A DNA stretch of 46,819 nucleotides, from assembly GCA_049599735.1 (NCBI GenBank), contig JBMYOX010000019.1, positions 1 to 46,819 of the forward strand. Direction: 5' to 3'. Source of the DNA: Pontibacterium sp049599735. GTDB taxonomy: Bacteria; Pseudomonadota; Gammaproteobacteria; Pseudomonadales; Balneatricaceae. Made by a program: the position numbers and the translations under genes. Shown one piece after another: positions 35,180-42,747 of the stretch; the first letter of the stretch is position 1, and each line of letters starts with the position of its first letter. The notes beneath the pieces were generated by a model. That model ran no database searches and had not been told where the DNA came from. It saw only the letters and a program-made list of their open reading frames with translations.

Positions 35180-35767
35180 CTAAAAACGATATTTAATGCC
35201 CAGTCCCATGGAGTTGGAGGCTCCGTGTACGTTGTTAATCAGGCCAAAAGCCCCGGAACGATGATGGCTGCGCAATACAAGGCTCCAGTTATGCCAGCCC
35301 TTTGGTTTGGCTTCCAATTCCAGCAGGATATAAGCAAGTACCTTGTCGGCACGGGAATGATGAAGGGCTTCGAATTCTGGAATCTGAGTTGCGTAAGATA
35401 AGCCCAGCCCGGCGGCTACATCAATATCGAGGTAATGATCCCAGGGCAGTGGATACCAGCGCACGGCCATAAGCCCATTGATTTCGTGGTGATCCTGACC
35501 TTTTACGTGTTTAACCAGTTGGCCTTCCCATTCCAGATCCATACGCGGATCTGCCAGTGGAATCTGCTTGGTAATAGCCAGTGCTGTTAATTGGTAATTA
35601 GTATCGTAACTCGCCATCGCGATCAGTTGCTCTTCCAGAGGGTCCGCGGTCAGCACATTATGATAAGCCGTTATTGCCCAGTCTTCAGGTTCAGCATTAA
35701 TAGTATTGGAAAAAAACAAACACAAAAGAAAGGGTAGCATTAGTAGGGGCATTGTTGATTTGTCCAT
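35180..35767 (-). CDS. Outer-membrane beta-barrel protein, PagL-like
   Basis: This 195-residue protein has a signal peptide (PLLMLPFLLCLFFSNTINA|EP) and alternating hydrophobic strands, and ends in GLGIKYRF, a classical outer-membrane terminus. The last third has H169-R-S171 in SHHRSGAFGLI followed by HGASNSMGLG, reminiscent of the H-x-S active site of PagL-type lipid A 3-O-deacylases. The usual downstream glutamate is not evident. The family is therefore uncertain: an acyloxyacyl-hydrolase-like barrel or an uncharacterised conserved barrel. It has its own transcription unit, divergent from the aspartate kinase gene. Confidence 0.6.
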   Translation of the reverse strand: MDKSTMPLLMLPFLLCLFFSNTINAEPEDWAITAYHNVLTADPLEEQLIAMASYDTNYQLTALAITKQIPLADPRMDLEWEGQLVKHVKGQDHHEINGLMAVRWYPLPWDHYLDIDVAAGLGLSYATQIPEFEALHHSRADKVLAYILLELEAKPKGWHNWSLVLRSHHRSGAFGLINNVHGASNSMGLGIKYRF

Positions 35768-36119
35768 AATCGTAGTTGCGCCTATGAAAGTGGAGAATCT
35801 CTAAGTTCAAGATAGAACAAAGCCCTGAAAACTGAAATGGGAGCTGTGAGGGGGCAGCCTCTAAATCAGGCTTGATAGATACGGATCAAGATTTTTCATT
35901 GGTTTGTCGTCTTTGCTATCGGATGCTTTCTAGCGTGTTATTCTTGGTAGTCCACACAGGCAGGTGCTTTTCGTGTAAACTATGGCGCCAAATTCCCCCT
36001 ATAGTATTCGCAGGCGGGTGCTGTCAGAGTTGATGACCTTTTGCTGTATCCTGTCTGATCTCTACTGCCCGGTTGTGCGCTGCCCCAGTGGCATTGGTAA
36101 AGAGAAAGTCGTAGATAGT
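35768..36119. promoter_or_regulatory. Divergent promoter region before the aspartate kinase
   Basis: About 350 bases lie between the barrel gene (-) and the kinase ATG (+). A candidate extended -10 (TGTAAACT, TAAACT at 35976-35981) precedes the kinase. The kinase frame stays open upstream to 35982, but that part is low-quality coding sequence with no match to the family start. I saw no lysine riboswitch. Confidence 0.35.
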
Positions 36120-37544
36120 ATGCATACAGTCGAGAAAATCGGCGGCACGTCCATGAGCCGCTTCCAGGAATTGATGGACAATATTCTGATCGGGAACCGT
36201 ACCGGCACACAACTGTACAACCGTATTTTTGTGGTGTCTGCCTACGGTGGCATTACCAACCAGTTACTGGAACATAAAAAAACAGGTGAGTTAGGTGTTT
36301 ACGCACGTTTTGCGAATGCAGAAAGTGAAGAAGCCTGGGTCGATGCGCTTAATAAACTGCAGTTTAATATGCAGGAAATTAACGCAGAGCTCTTTGATTC
36401 TGAACCTGAGTTAGGCACGGCGAATGACTTTGTCGCTGAGCGTCTTAACGATGTACGCGACTGCATGAAGAGCCTGCACCATTTGTGTTCTTACGGGCAT
36501 TTCCAGTTGGAAGAGCATCTGATGAAAGTGCGTGAGATGCTGGCATCAATCGGGGAAGCGCACAGCGCGTTTAATTCCGTGTTAGCACTGCGTAAGGCGG
36601 GTGTGAATGCTCGCTTTGTTGATCTGACCGGCTGGCATATGGATACACCGCTGCCTTTTGAAGAGATGGTGGCCCGGCAGTTTGAAGGCATCGAGTTTGA
36701 TAAAGAACTGGTAATTGCGACAGGTTATACCCACTGCCAGGAGGGATTGATGACAACCTTCGATCGCGGTTACAGTGAGATGACCTTCAGCGCGATTGCA
36801 ACGGTTACGGGTGCGGCTGAAGCCATTATCCATAAAGAATATCATCTGAGCTCGGCTGACCCGATGCTGGTCGGTACTGACAATGTAGTGACTATTGGTC
36901 GAACCAACTATGATGTTGCCGATCAATTATCTAATCTGGGTATGGAAGCAATCCATCCGAAAGCCGCTAAAGGCCTGAGGCGTTCGGGTGTCCAGCTGCG
37001 CATTAAAAATGCTTTTCAGCCAGAAGATGAAGGGACATTGATCAGCCAGGACTATCACAGTGAAGTGCCTAAAGTTGAGATTATAGCGGGCCGAAAAGAC
37101 GTCTTTGGTATCGAAATCTTTGATCAGGAGATGTTGGGTGACGCCGGTTATGATATTGAGATATCAACCTTGTTACGTCAGCTCAGGCTCTATGTTGTGA
37201 ACAAGGATGCTGATGCGAACAGTATTACTTACTACGTTGCAGGCTCCCGTAAGATGGTGAATCGTGCAACCCGGCTTATCGAAGATAAATATCCGGAAGG
37301 GGTTGTTCAGTTACACAACCTGGCGATTGTCTCGGCGATTGGCTCTTACATGAAAATGAAAGGCATTCTGGCACGTACAGTCAGCGCACTGGCTGAGGCG
37401 GGTATTAATGTACAGGCGTTACATCAGTCTATCAGGCAGGTCGAAATGCAATGTATTATCAATGAAGAGGACTATGACCAGGCAATCATAGCTCTGCACC
37501 AGGCGCTGATTGAAAATGGCGCTAGTGTGGGTCTTGGCGCTTAA
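36120..37544 (+). CDS. Aspartate kinase, ectoine-type (Ask_Ect)
   Basis: I place the start at the ATG at 36120 because the product then opens MHTVEKIGGTSMSRFQELMD, the standard start of the Ask_Ect class; an upstream frame from 35982 adds 46 residues not seen in the family. The 474-residue protein phosphorylates aspartate, the entry to lysine/threonine/methionine and ectoine. It has the kinase motif KIGGTSM, FVVSAYGGITNQLLEHKKTGE, ATGYTHCQEGLMTTFDRGYSEMTFS and two C-terminal ACT domains (ISTLLRQLRLYVV; LAIVSAIGSYMKMKGILARTVSALAEAGINV). In ectoine producers this gene usually ends the ectABC-ask cluster, but no ect gene is near. A strong terminator follows. Confidence 0.88.
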   Translation: MHTVEKIGGTSMSRFQELMDNILIGNRTGTQLYNRIFVVSAYGGITNQLLEHKKTGELGVYARFANAESEEAWVDALNKLQFNMQEINAELFDSEPELGTANDFVAERLNDVRDCMKSLHHLCSYGHFQLEEHLMKVREMLASIGEAHSAFNSVLALRKAGVNARFVDLTGWHMDTPLPFEEMVARQFEGIEFDKELVIATGYTHCQEGLMTTFDRGYSEMTFSAIATVTGAAEAIIHKEYHLSSADPMLVGTDNVVTIGRTNYDVADQLSNLGMEAIHPKAAKGLRRSGVQLRIKNAFQPEDEGTLISQDYHSEVPKVEIIAGRKDVFGIEIFDQEMLGDAGYDIEISTLLRQLRLYVVNKDADANSITYYVAGSRKMVNRATRLIEDKYPEGVVQLHNLAIVSAIGSYMKMKGILARTVSALAEAGINVQALHQSIRQVEMQCIINEEDYDQAIIALHQALIENGASVGLGA

Positions 37545-37560
37545 TTAAGTCTGTTTATTA

Positions 37561-37587
37561 AAAACCCGGCCAGTGCCGGGTTTTTTT
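37561..37587 (+). terminator. Intrinsic terminator of the aspartate kinase
   Basis: AAACCCGGC pairs with GCCGGGTTT around CAGT and runs into seven Ts. It lies 17 bases after the stop. Confidence 0.92.
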
Positions 37588-37602
37588 ATGCCTTAAAAAC
37601 AG

Positions 37603-37633
37603 AAAACCCCGCAGACTAAGTCGGCGGGGTTTT
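37603..37633 (-). terminator. Terminator of phasin gene 1
   Basis: AAAACCCCGC (37603-37612) pairs with GCGGGGTTTT (37624-37633), 22 bases downstream of the minus-strand phasin stop. Its GTCGGCGGGGTT arm is shared with the terminator of phasin gene 2. Confidence 0.85.
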
Positions 37634-37655
37634 GCTTATCTTTGTATATGGCTGA

Positions 37656-37961
37656 TTATTTAGTCAGACCAGACATTTCAGTCATTGCAGCTTCACGAGC
37701 AGAGTTTGCAATAGCAGTGAATGCTTCACCCTGTGCTTTCAGCATTTCGAACAGAGCTGTGTTTGCATCAACATTGAATTTGATAACGTCTTCAGGTGTT
37801 TTCAAAGAAGTTGCTTTTTCAGCTTCAGCTTTGAAGAAGTTAGTTAGCTGCTCACCTGCTTTCTGCTGCTGTTCAACAGACTTGGAGATGGCTTCAGCCT
37901 GGATAGTCATCAGGGTTTTAACAGCTTCGAAAGGCTTCTGCATATCTACGTTGTTAGTCAT
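37656..37961 (-). CDS. Phasin family protein 1
   Basis: Phasins coat polyhydroxyalkanoate granules and set their number and size. This 101-residue protein is almost entirely amphipathic helix, with QKPFEAVKTLMTIQAEAISKSVEQQQ, FFKAEAEKATSLKTPEDVIKFN and LKAQGEAFTAIANSAREAA, the Phasin_2 pattern. It is 82/101 identical to the protein at 38226. GGAG precedes the ATG. The unit has its own promoter and operator region (37985-38066) and a terminator. No PHA synthase is in the window. Confidence 0.92.
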   Translation of the reverse strand: MTNNVDMQKPFEAVKTLMTIQAEAISKSVEQQQKAGEQLTNFFKAEAEKATSLKTPEDVIKFNVDANTALFEMLKAQGEAFTAIANSAREAAMTEMSGLTK

Positions 37962-37984
37962 TGGTCAGTCTCCGGTATGTTTTG

Positions 37985-38066
37985 TTGCAGTGCAATATAA
38001 GGTATGAGTCGATATTAGTGGTTAAGCGCTAACCAGTCAATGTTTTTTTGTGCGGTGCACAAAAAA
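37985..38066 (-). promoter_or_regulatory. Promoter and paired operators of phasin gene 1
   Basis: On the minus strand a near-consensus promoter, TTGACT - 17 bases - TAATAT (38040-38035 and 38017-38012), is flanked by two palindromes. The distal site at 38044-38066 is a perfect 10-bp inverted repeat TTTTTTGTGC-GGT-GCACAAAAAA just upstream of -35. The proximal site at 37985-37995 is TTGC-AGT-GCAA within TTGTTGCAGTGCAATA, in the early transcript. The spacer also holds GGTTA/TAACC at 38020-38034. TGC-N3-GCA motifs recall PhaR operators of PHA-producing bacteria; that link is inference. Confidence 0.7.
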
Positions 38067-38171
38067 TATTTTAACGGTGTGAATTTGGGCGCGTTACCTG
38101 AAGGGAGATAAAGAAATACAGAGACGGGGGTGTGTCAGGAAGTGAGGGGTGTCAAAGAGCAGACAAAAGAA

Positions 38172-38200
38172 AACCCCGGCGACCTGAAGTCGGCGGGGTT
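38172..38200 (-). terminator. Terminator of phasin gene 2
   Basis: AACCCCGGCGAC (38172-38183) pairs with GTCGGCGGGGTT (38189-38200) with one mismatch and a 5-base loop, 25 bases downstream of the gene stop on the minus strand. It resembles the phasin 1 terminator. Confidence 0.75.
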
Positions 38201-38225
38201 CCCTGAGTTGCGGGTCTAGGCTTGA

Positions 38226-38531
38226 TTACTTAGCCAGGTTTGCAACTTCAGACATAGCAGCTTCACGAGCAGACGTTGCGATAGCAGTAAATGCTTCGCC
38301 CTGTGCTTTCAGAAGTTCGAACAGTGCTTTGTTCGCTTCAACGTTAAACTGGATCACTTCTTCAGGTGTTTTCAGGGAAGTTGCTTTTTCAGCTTCAGTT
38401 TTGAAGAAGCTGGTCAGCTGCTCACCAGATTTCTGCTGTTGTTCAACAGATTTAGTGATGGCTTCAGCCTGAATAGTCATCAGAGTTTTAACGGCTTCGA
38501 AAGGCTTCTGGAAATCAACAGGTGTATTCAT
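38226..38531 (-). CDS. Phasin family protein 2
   Basis: This is the paralogue of phasin 1: 101 residues, 19 differences, the same helix pattern (FQKPFEAVKTLMTIQAEAIT, EKATSLKTPEEVIQFN). Most changes are conservative (S/T, D/E, M/L), which implies constraint on the granule-binding surface. Like its partner it has an individual promoter, paired operators and a terminator, so the whole unit rather than just the coding region appears duplicated. The two may be expressed under different conditions, but both operator sets look alike. Confidence 0.92.
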   Translation of the reverse strand: MNTPVDFQKPFEAVKTLMTIQAEAITKSVEQQQKSGEQLTSFFKTEAEKATSLKTPEEVIQFNVEANKALFELLKAQGEAFTAIATSAREAAMSEVANLAK

Positions 38532-38550
38532 TTTAATGCTCCATAAATTT

Positions 38551-38625
38551 TGTTGCGCTGCACAATATGATTCGTATTTTAGGTGTTTTACTATTTAAGT
38601 CAACTTTTTTGTGCAATGCACAAAA
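38551..38625 (-). promoter_or_regulatory. Promoter and paired operators of phasin gene 2
   Basis: The layout repeats that of gene 1. The distal palindrome TTTTGTGC-AAT-GCACAAAA lies at 38607-38625, then TTGACT (-35, 38603-38598), 17 bases, AAAATA (-10, 38580-38575), and a proximal TTGTTGCGCTGCACAAT-type site at about 38550-38566 near the transcription start. The distal site shares TGCAATGCACAA with the region upstream of mqo (17807-17818). Confidence 0.65.
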
Positions 38626-38741
38626 TTATCTAAAGTAGGCTACATCCATAAATGCCTACACTTAAACATCCGACTATTGTTACTCAGTCATATGACGATT
38701 ACATGTCTTTAAGCATGATTTTGGACATCCATTGATTTCTA

Positions 38742-39815
38742 TCAGGTTTCGTCCTGCTCATTCAGTGCCTGCCGGATTTGCTCCATTACTTTAGTGGGCA
38801 GGTGTTTAAGGGTTAGTGATCCATTTTCTTCATCGAAAACAACGTCTCTGTCAGAACCCGTGCGCCCCAGTGCTTTTTTGGTGAAGTCCAATTGCCAGCT
38901 GTCGGACTTAGCCTTCAGCTTCGCAAATCGATTGATCGTACTGGTATGCGGCTGGAATTCATGGCTGACATTATAAGGCCCGCCGTTGGCAAAGTTGCCA
39001 AAGGTGCCTGAAACAGTTTCTACCTGTTCAGGGGGTATATAAGCATCAAAGATATGTTCGACATCATTCAGGTTTGCCGTCTGCTTGTCAGAGCGCTGGC
39101 GCTCAAGATAATTGACCACATCCTCGACAATATCTTCTTTTTTATCGCCCAGGTCATGCTGTTTACAAAAATCCCGACTGGCCTGGATCAGTTCGCTGGT
39201 GGATTTGCGCGAAGGCACTACATCGGTACAACCAAAGGCGGTTGAAAAATAATGGGTTATGTCGCCTTTCTGCTTACTGCCGATAAAACTCAGGTAACTG
39301 TCTTTGCCTTGTTTAAAGGTGGTGATATTAATGCGAGCGGCTTGATGCAACTGCTCCAGATTAACTTCAATAACTTCGGTAGGGTTAAGGGCTGCATCCA
39401 GTGCAATGCTGCTTTTATCTCTGACCAGCGCAATGAGCATGTAGTCATACCGATCGCTGCCATAAATTGCATAAATAACATAACCCCCAGATGCCTTGCG
39501 GGCTGAAGGGGAAATGATTGCGGCTGCTAACTGTGACATGCCTGCGTCTGTCAGAGCATTAAAGGCATGGGGCGAGTCTTCATTAACCAGAAATTTTTCA
39601 AAGGCAGAAATAAAGGGGTAACCTTCTTCATTCTCCTGAGTGAAAGAGCCGTGGGTCAGGGAGGAGCGGCGCTCAAAAGCACTCAGCAGGGCACTGAACA
39701 GGTTTTTAACCATACTGTTGTGCACATCCATTACGCCGCCCTGGTCGCTGACTTGTGCACTCTCTTCTTCAGCGTTTTTTGCCAGCTCGCGGATGGCTAG
39801 ATGTTTCAGTTCCAT
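38742..39815 (-). CDS. ndpA: Nucleoid-associated protein NdpA/YejK
   Basis: This 357-residue protein belongs to the NdpA (YejK) family of nucleoid-associated proteins. It has MELKHLAIRELAK, RRSSLTHGSF, HAFNALTDAGM, GGYVIYAIYGSDRYDYMLIALVRDK, DSYLSFIGSKQKGDITHYFSTAFGC and a C-terminal region with KKALGRTGSDRDVVFDEENGSLTLKHLP. The longer frame from the GTG at 39830 is possible, but GGAGAG lies just before the ATG at 39815, so I use that start. Its role is in chromosome structure; YejK binds topoisomerase IV in E. coli. Divergent from yaeQ. Confidence 0.9.
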   Translation of the reverse strand: MELKHLAIRELAKNAEEESAQVSDQGGVMDVHNSMVKNLFSALLSAFERRSSLTHGSFTQENEEGYPFISAFEKFLVNEDSPHAFNALTDAGMSQLAAAIISPSARKASGGYVIYAIYGSDRYDYMLIALVRDKSSIALDAALNPTEVIEVNLEQLHQAARINITTFKQGKDSYLSFIGSKQKGDITHYFSTAFGCTDVVPSRKSTSELIQASRDFCKQHDLGDKKEDIVEDVVNYLERQRSDKQTANLNDVEHIFDAYIPPEQVETVSGTFGNFANGGPYNVSHEFQPHTSTINRFAKLKAKSDSWQLDFTKKALGRTGSDRDVVFDEENGSLTLKHLPTKVMEQIRQALNEQDET

Positions 39816-39968
39816 TTTCTCTCCGGACACAGATTCGGTTTAGCGGTTAGTGGATCGATTTTAGCCTGATAAGGGTATCCGGGGCGATCAAAAAAACAGC
39901 CGGATCAGTTGCCCGAATGTTTAGCGTATAATGTGTGCTTCTTAATAAATTTAATACTGGATACGCGA

Positions 39969-40502
39969 ATGGCGCTGAAGCCGACGATCTATAAAGTAGC
40001 TCTGAACCTGGTTGATATGGACCGGAATAATTATCAGCAATGCAAACTGGTACTTGTTCAGCATCCTTCAGAAACCCTGGAACGAATGATGGTGCGCCTG
40101 ATGGTGTATGGCCTGAATCAGGCCGAGGATCTTGAATTCAGCCGGGGTTTATCAGCCACTGATGAGCCTGATCTCTGGCTGATTAGACCGGATGGTGCGG
40201 TGGATCACTGGATTGAGGTAGGGCAGGCATCCACTGACCGGATACGTAAAGCCATCAGTCGAGCGCCTCGTGTTTCTCTTTATGCTTATGGTAGTGAAAC
40301 AGATATTTGGTGGGAAAAAAATGGTGCAGATCTGAGCATATTTCCCAAACTAGAGGTGTTTCGCTTTAACTGGCAAGAGGTGCAGGCACTGTCGGCGTTT
40401 GTAGCCCGTAATATGGAAGTTACCTTGACGATTATGGATGGTGAATTGTTTCTGGCCGATGATCAGCATCAGGTCACTTTACAGGTTGAATCGCTTAACT
40501 AA
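39969..40502 (+). CDS. yaeQ: YaeQ family protein
   Basis: This 177-residue protein opens MALKPTIYKVALNLVDMDRN and continues YQQCKLVLVQHPSETLERMMVRLMVYGL, DEPDLWLIRPDGAVDHWIEVGQ, RVSLYAYGSETDIWW and FRFNWQEVQAL, as in the YaeQ family. Those structures show a PD-(D/E)XK nuclease-like fold of unknown activity; here D-x-(D/E) positions in EPDLW and HWIEVGQ fit that fold. The ATG at 39969 matches the family start, so the upstream extension from 39909 is not used. In E. coli yaeQ is beside arfB (yaeJ); here arfB is also nearby, separated by the Na/Pi transporter. Confidence 0.9.
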   Translation: MALKPTIYKVALNLVDMDRNNYQQCKLVLVQHPSETLERMMVRLMVYGLNQAEDLEFSRGLSATDEPDLWLIRPDGAVDHWIEVGQASTDRIRKAISRAPRVSLYAYGSETDIWWEKNGADLSIFPKLEVFRFNWQEVQALSAFVARNMEVTLTIMDGELFLADDQHQVTLQVESLN

Positions 40503-40564
40503 CACATGCCCGGCCACCAGCAGCTATGCTTTTAACAGAAGTGTAAATGCCAGAGGGAGGCTGC

Positions 40565-42109
40565 ATGTCGCTGGGGTGGTTGCAGGCACTGGGTGGCCTG
40601 GGAATATTTTTGCTGGGCATGATTATCATGGTCGAGGGGCTTCATGCGGGTGCGGGCGAAGGCTTGCAGCGTGTTTTGTGCCGTTTTACCCGTAGCCCTG
40701 CAACCGGTGCATTAACGGGGGCTTTGTCGACGGCGGTATTGCAATCCTCCAGTGCGACTACTATTGCTTCAGTGGGGTTTGTCAGCGCGGGCTTACTGAG
40801 TTTTCCTCAGGCCTTAGGCATTATTTACGGTGCCAACCTGGGCACAACCGTCACGGGTTGGCTGGTGCTGTTTTTTGGCTTTAAACTGAAGTTAGGCGTG
40901 ATCCTGTTGCCCCTGATTCTGGTCGGCGTGATGATGCGTTTGCTGGTGCGGGGCCGGGTTGCTGAACTGGGCTCTGCGGTGTCGGGCTTTGGCCTGATCT
41001 TTTTAGGTATTACCCAAATGCAGTTGGGGATGCAGGGGTTTGAGGGTTGGCTTACGCCTGCGTTGTTTCCTGATGATACCTGGTCTGGGCGCGTACAGTT
41101 GGTAATAATCGGCACACTTGTGACGATTATTACCCAGTCGTCCAGTGCCGGGGTTGCTGCTATGCTAACCCTGTTATACGCCGATCATATTTCATTTTCT
41201 CAGGCTGCCGTTGTGGTTATCGGCATGGATCTGGGAACATCCGTAAAGGCGGTTCTTGCAACCATTGGTGGTCGGGTGGAGGCGCGGCGTACCGGTATTT
41301 CACATCTGATATTTAATGTGGCGACGGTGTTTATCGCCCTGGCTTTACTGGACCCTTTTATCGCACTTTGGCATGTCTGGAGTGATACCGTTATCACGGA
41401 CTCTGCAGAGCTCGCTCTGGTTGCTTTCCATTCATTCTTTAATTTGGCGGCCGTGCTGCTGCTGTTACCCTTCGTCCGTCAGTTTGCCGCTTTTATTCAA
41501 TGGATAATAAAAGCAAAAGGCAGGCAGTTAGATATGCATCTTGAACCTATGCTCCTGAAAGAACCCGCCATTGCCATTCAGGCGGTGCGTCCAGGGCTTG
41601 GGCTGTTACGTGATCAGGTTGTGGAACTTTTACGTTGTTTGCTGTGCGGCCAGGTCTTGCGCAAAGAGGATGCTGCAGATTTACAGCAGGCACTGGATCA
41701 AATGCATGCTTTTTTGGATGGTATTCACCTGAAGCCGGAAGCCTCTAAACAATGGCAAACGCTTACATCGATGCTGCATTGCATGGATCATCTACAGCGC
41801 TTGCATGAGCGTTGTGATGAAGAGCCTGAGAGGGCACTCATGTTGCAGAAAATACCGATGCTCAGGTCTCAGGTTGATGCCTTAAAAGCCTATCTGGATA
41901 ACGGGCACACAGATCCGGGTAGCCTGGTGACTCAGCACCAGGCGTTACTTTCACAGCAGGACGTTATCAGGCATGCCATTATTGCAGAGATTGTAGCTGG
42001 CCATCTGGACGTGGAACAGGGTACGGATCAGCTGGAGGCACTGAGGTGGCTGGTTAGGGTGTTACGTCACCAGGGCCGCATTGACAGTTATCTGCAAAAG
42101 GCTGTTTAA
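40565..42109 (+). CDS. Na+/phosphate cotransporter family protein
   Basis: This 514-residue protein has two inverted Na/Pi-cotransporter repeats with the twin signature TQSSS/LQSSS: LQSSSATTIASVGFVS (about 60) and ITQSSSAGVAAMLTLL (about 188). About nine membrane segments end near residue 320, and the last 190 residues form a soluble helical PhoU-like domain. The family exports or imports phosphate coupled to sodium; direction is not predictable. I use the ATG at 40565, which has GAGGGAGG upstream, rather than the ATG at 40547. Its stop overlaps the arfB stop by 4 bases on the other strand. Confidence 0.88.
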   Translation: MSLGWLQALGGLGIFLLGMIIMVEGLHAGAGEGLQRVLCRFTRSPATGALTGALSTAVLQSSSATTIASVGFVSAGLLSFPQALGIIYGANLGTTVTGWLVLFFGFKLKLGVILLPLILVGVMMRLLVRGRVAELGSAVSGFGLIFLGITQMQLGMQGFEGWLTPALFPDDTWSGRVQLVIIGTLVTIITQSSSAGVAAMLTLLYADHISFSQAAVVVIGMDLGTSVKAVLATIGGRVEARRTGISHLIFNVATVFIALALLDPFIALWHVWSDTVITDSAELALVAFHSFFNLAAVLLLLPFVRQFAAFIQWIIKAKGRQLDMHLEPMLLKEPAIAIQAVRPGLGLLRDQVVELLRCLLCGQVLRKEDAADLQQALDQMHAFLDGIHLKPEASKQWQTLTSMLHCMDHLQRLHERCDEEPERALMLQKIPMLRSQVDALKAYLDNGHTDPGSLVTQHQALLSQQDVIRHAIIAEIVAGHLDVEQGTDQLEALRWLVRVLRHQGRIDSYLQKAV

Positions 42110-42519
42110 AAACCAGGTTTGCCACGCAAGGCTTTAGTGCGGCCCTTTTGTGTTTTTTGATCCATGCGTTTTTTTTGTGAGTTGCGCGATGGCTTGGTTG
42201 CCCGACGTTTTTTCTGCACCACAATAGCATCACGGATCAGATTGGCCAGACGGGTTAGAGCGGCGTCCCGATTCTTATCCTGACTGCGATATTCCTGTGA
42301 TTTGATAATAATTATACCCTCACCAGTAATGCGGTTGTCCGAGAGAGCCAGCAGGCGCTCTTTATAGACATCAGGCAAGGAGCTGTTTTTTATATCAAAA
42401 CGCAGGTGGATAGCACTGGATACTTTGTTTACATTTTGACCACCACTGCCTTGGGCGCGGATGGCATTAAGTTCTATTTCATCGTCCGGGATACAGACGG
42501 TATTGGATATTTTTAACAT
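42106..42519 (-). CDS. arfB: Alternative ribosome-rescue factor ArfB
   Basis: ArfB (YaeJ) rescues ribosomes stalled on truncated mRNA by hydrolysing peptidyl-tRNA. The 137-residue product has the GGQ catalytic loop (G26-G27-Q28 in AQGSGGQNVNKVSSAI) and a basic C-terminal tail (KKRRATKPSRNSQKKRMDQK ending ALRGKPGF) that enters the mRNA channel in the empty A site. Length (140 in E. coli) and both elements are intact. It converges tail to tail with the Na/Pi transporter. Confidence 0.94.
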   Translation of the reverse strand: MLKISNTVCIPDDEIELNAIRAQGSGGQNVNKVSSAIHLRFDIKNSSLPDVYKERLLALSDNRITGEGIIIIKSQEYRSQDKNRDAALTRLANLIRDAIVVQKKRRATKPSRNSQKKRMDQKTQKGRTKALRGKPGF

Positions 42520-42747
42520 TAATTCTATTGTATAGCGGTAGCAGGGTATCGTCAGCCCTAAAAGTACCCGTTAAACGACGGGTATTCATAAATGGCAATA
42601 ACTTTAGGCTGATAAGCTAAGTTTGCTGATAAACATCAATCTTTTATATTTGTGCACCTGCGTAATTCAGACGAAAGTAGTAGAATGGTTGCTTGTCACA
42701 AATCTCAGTTATAACTGGCCGGGTTGGCTATTTTCCAGGGGTCTGAT

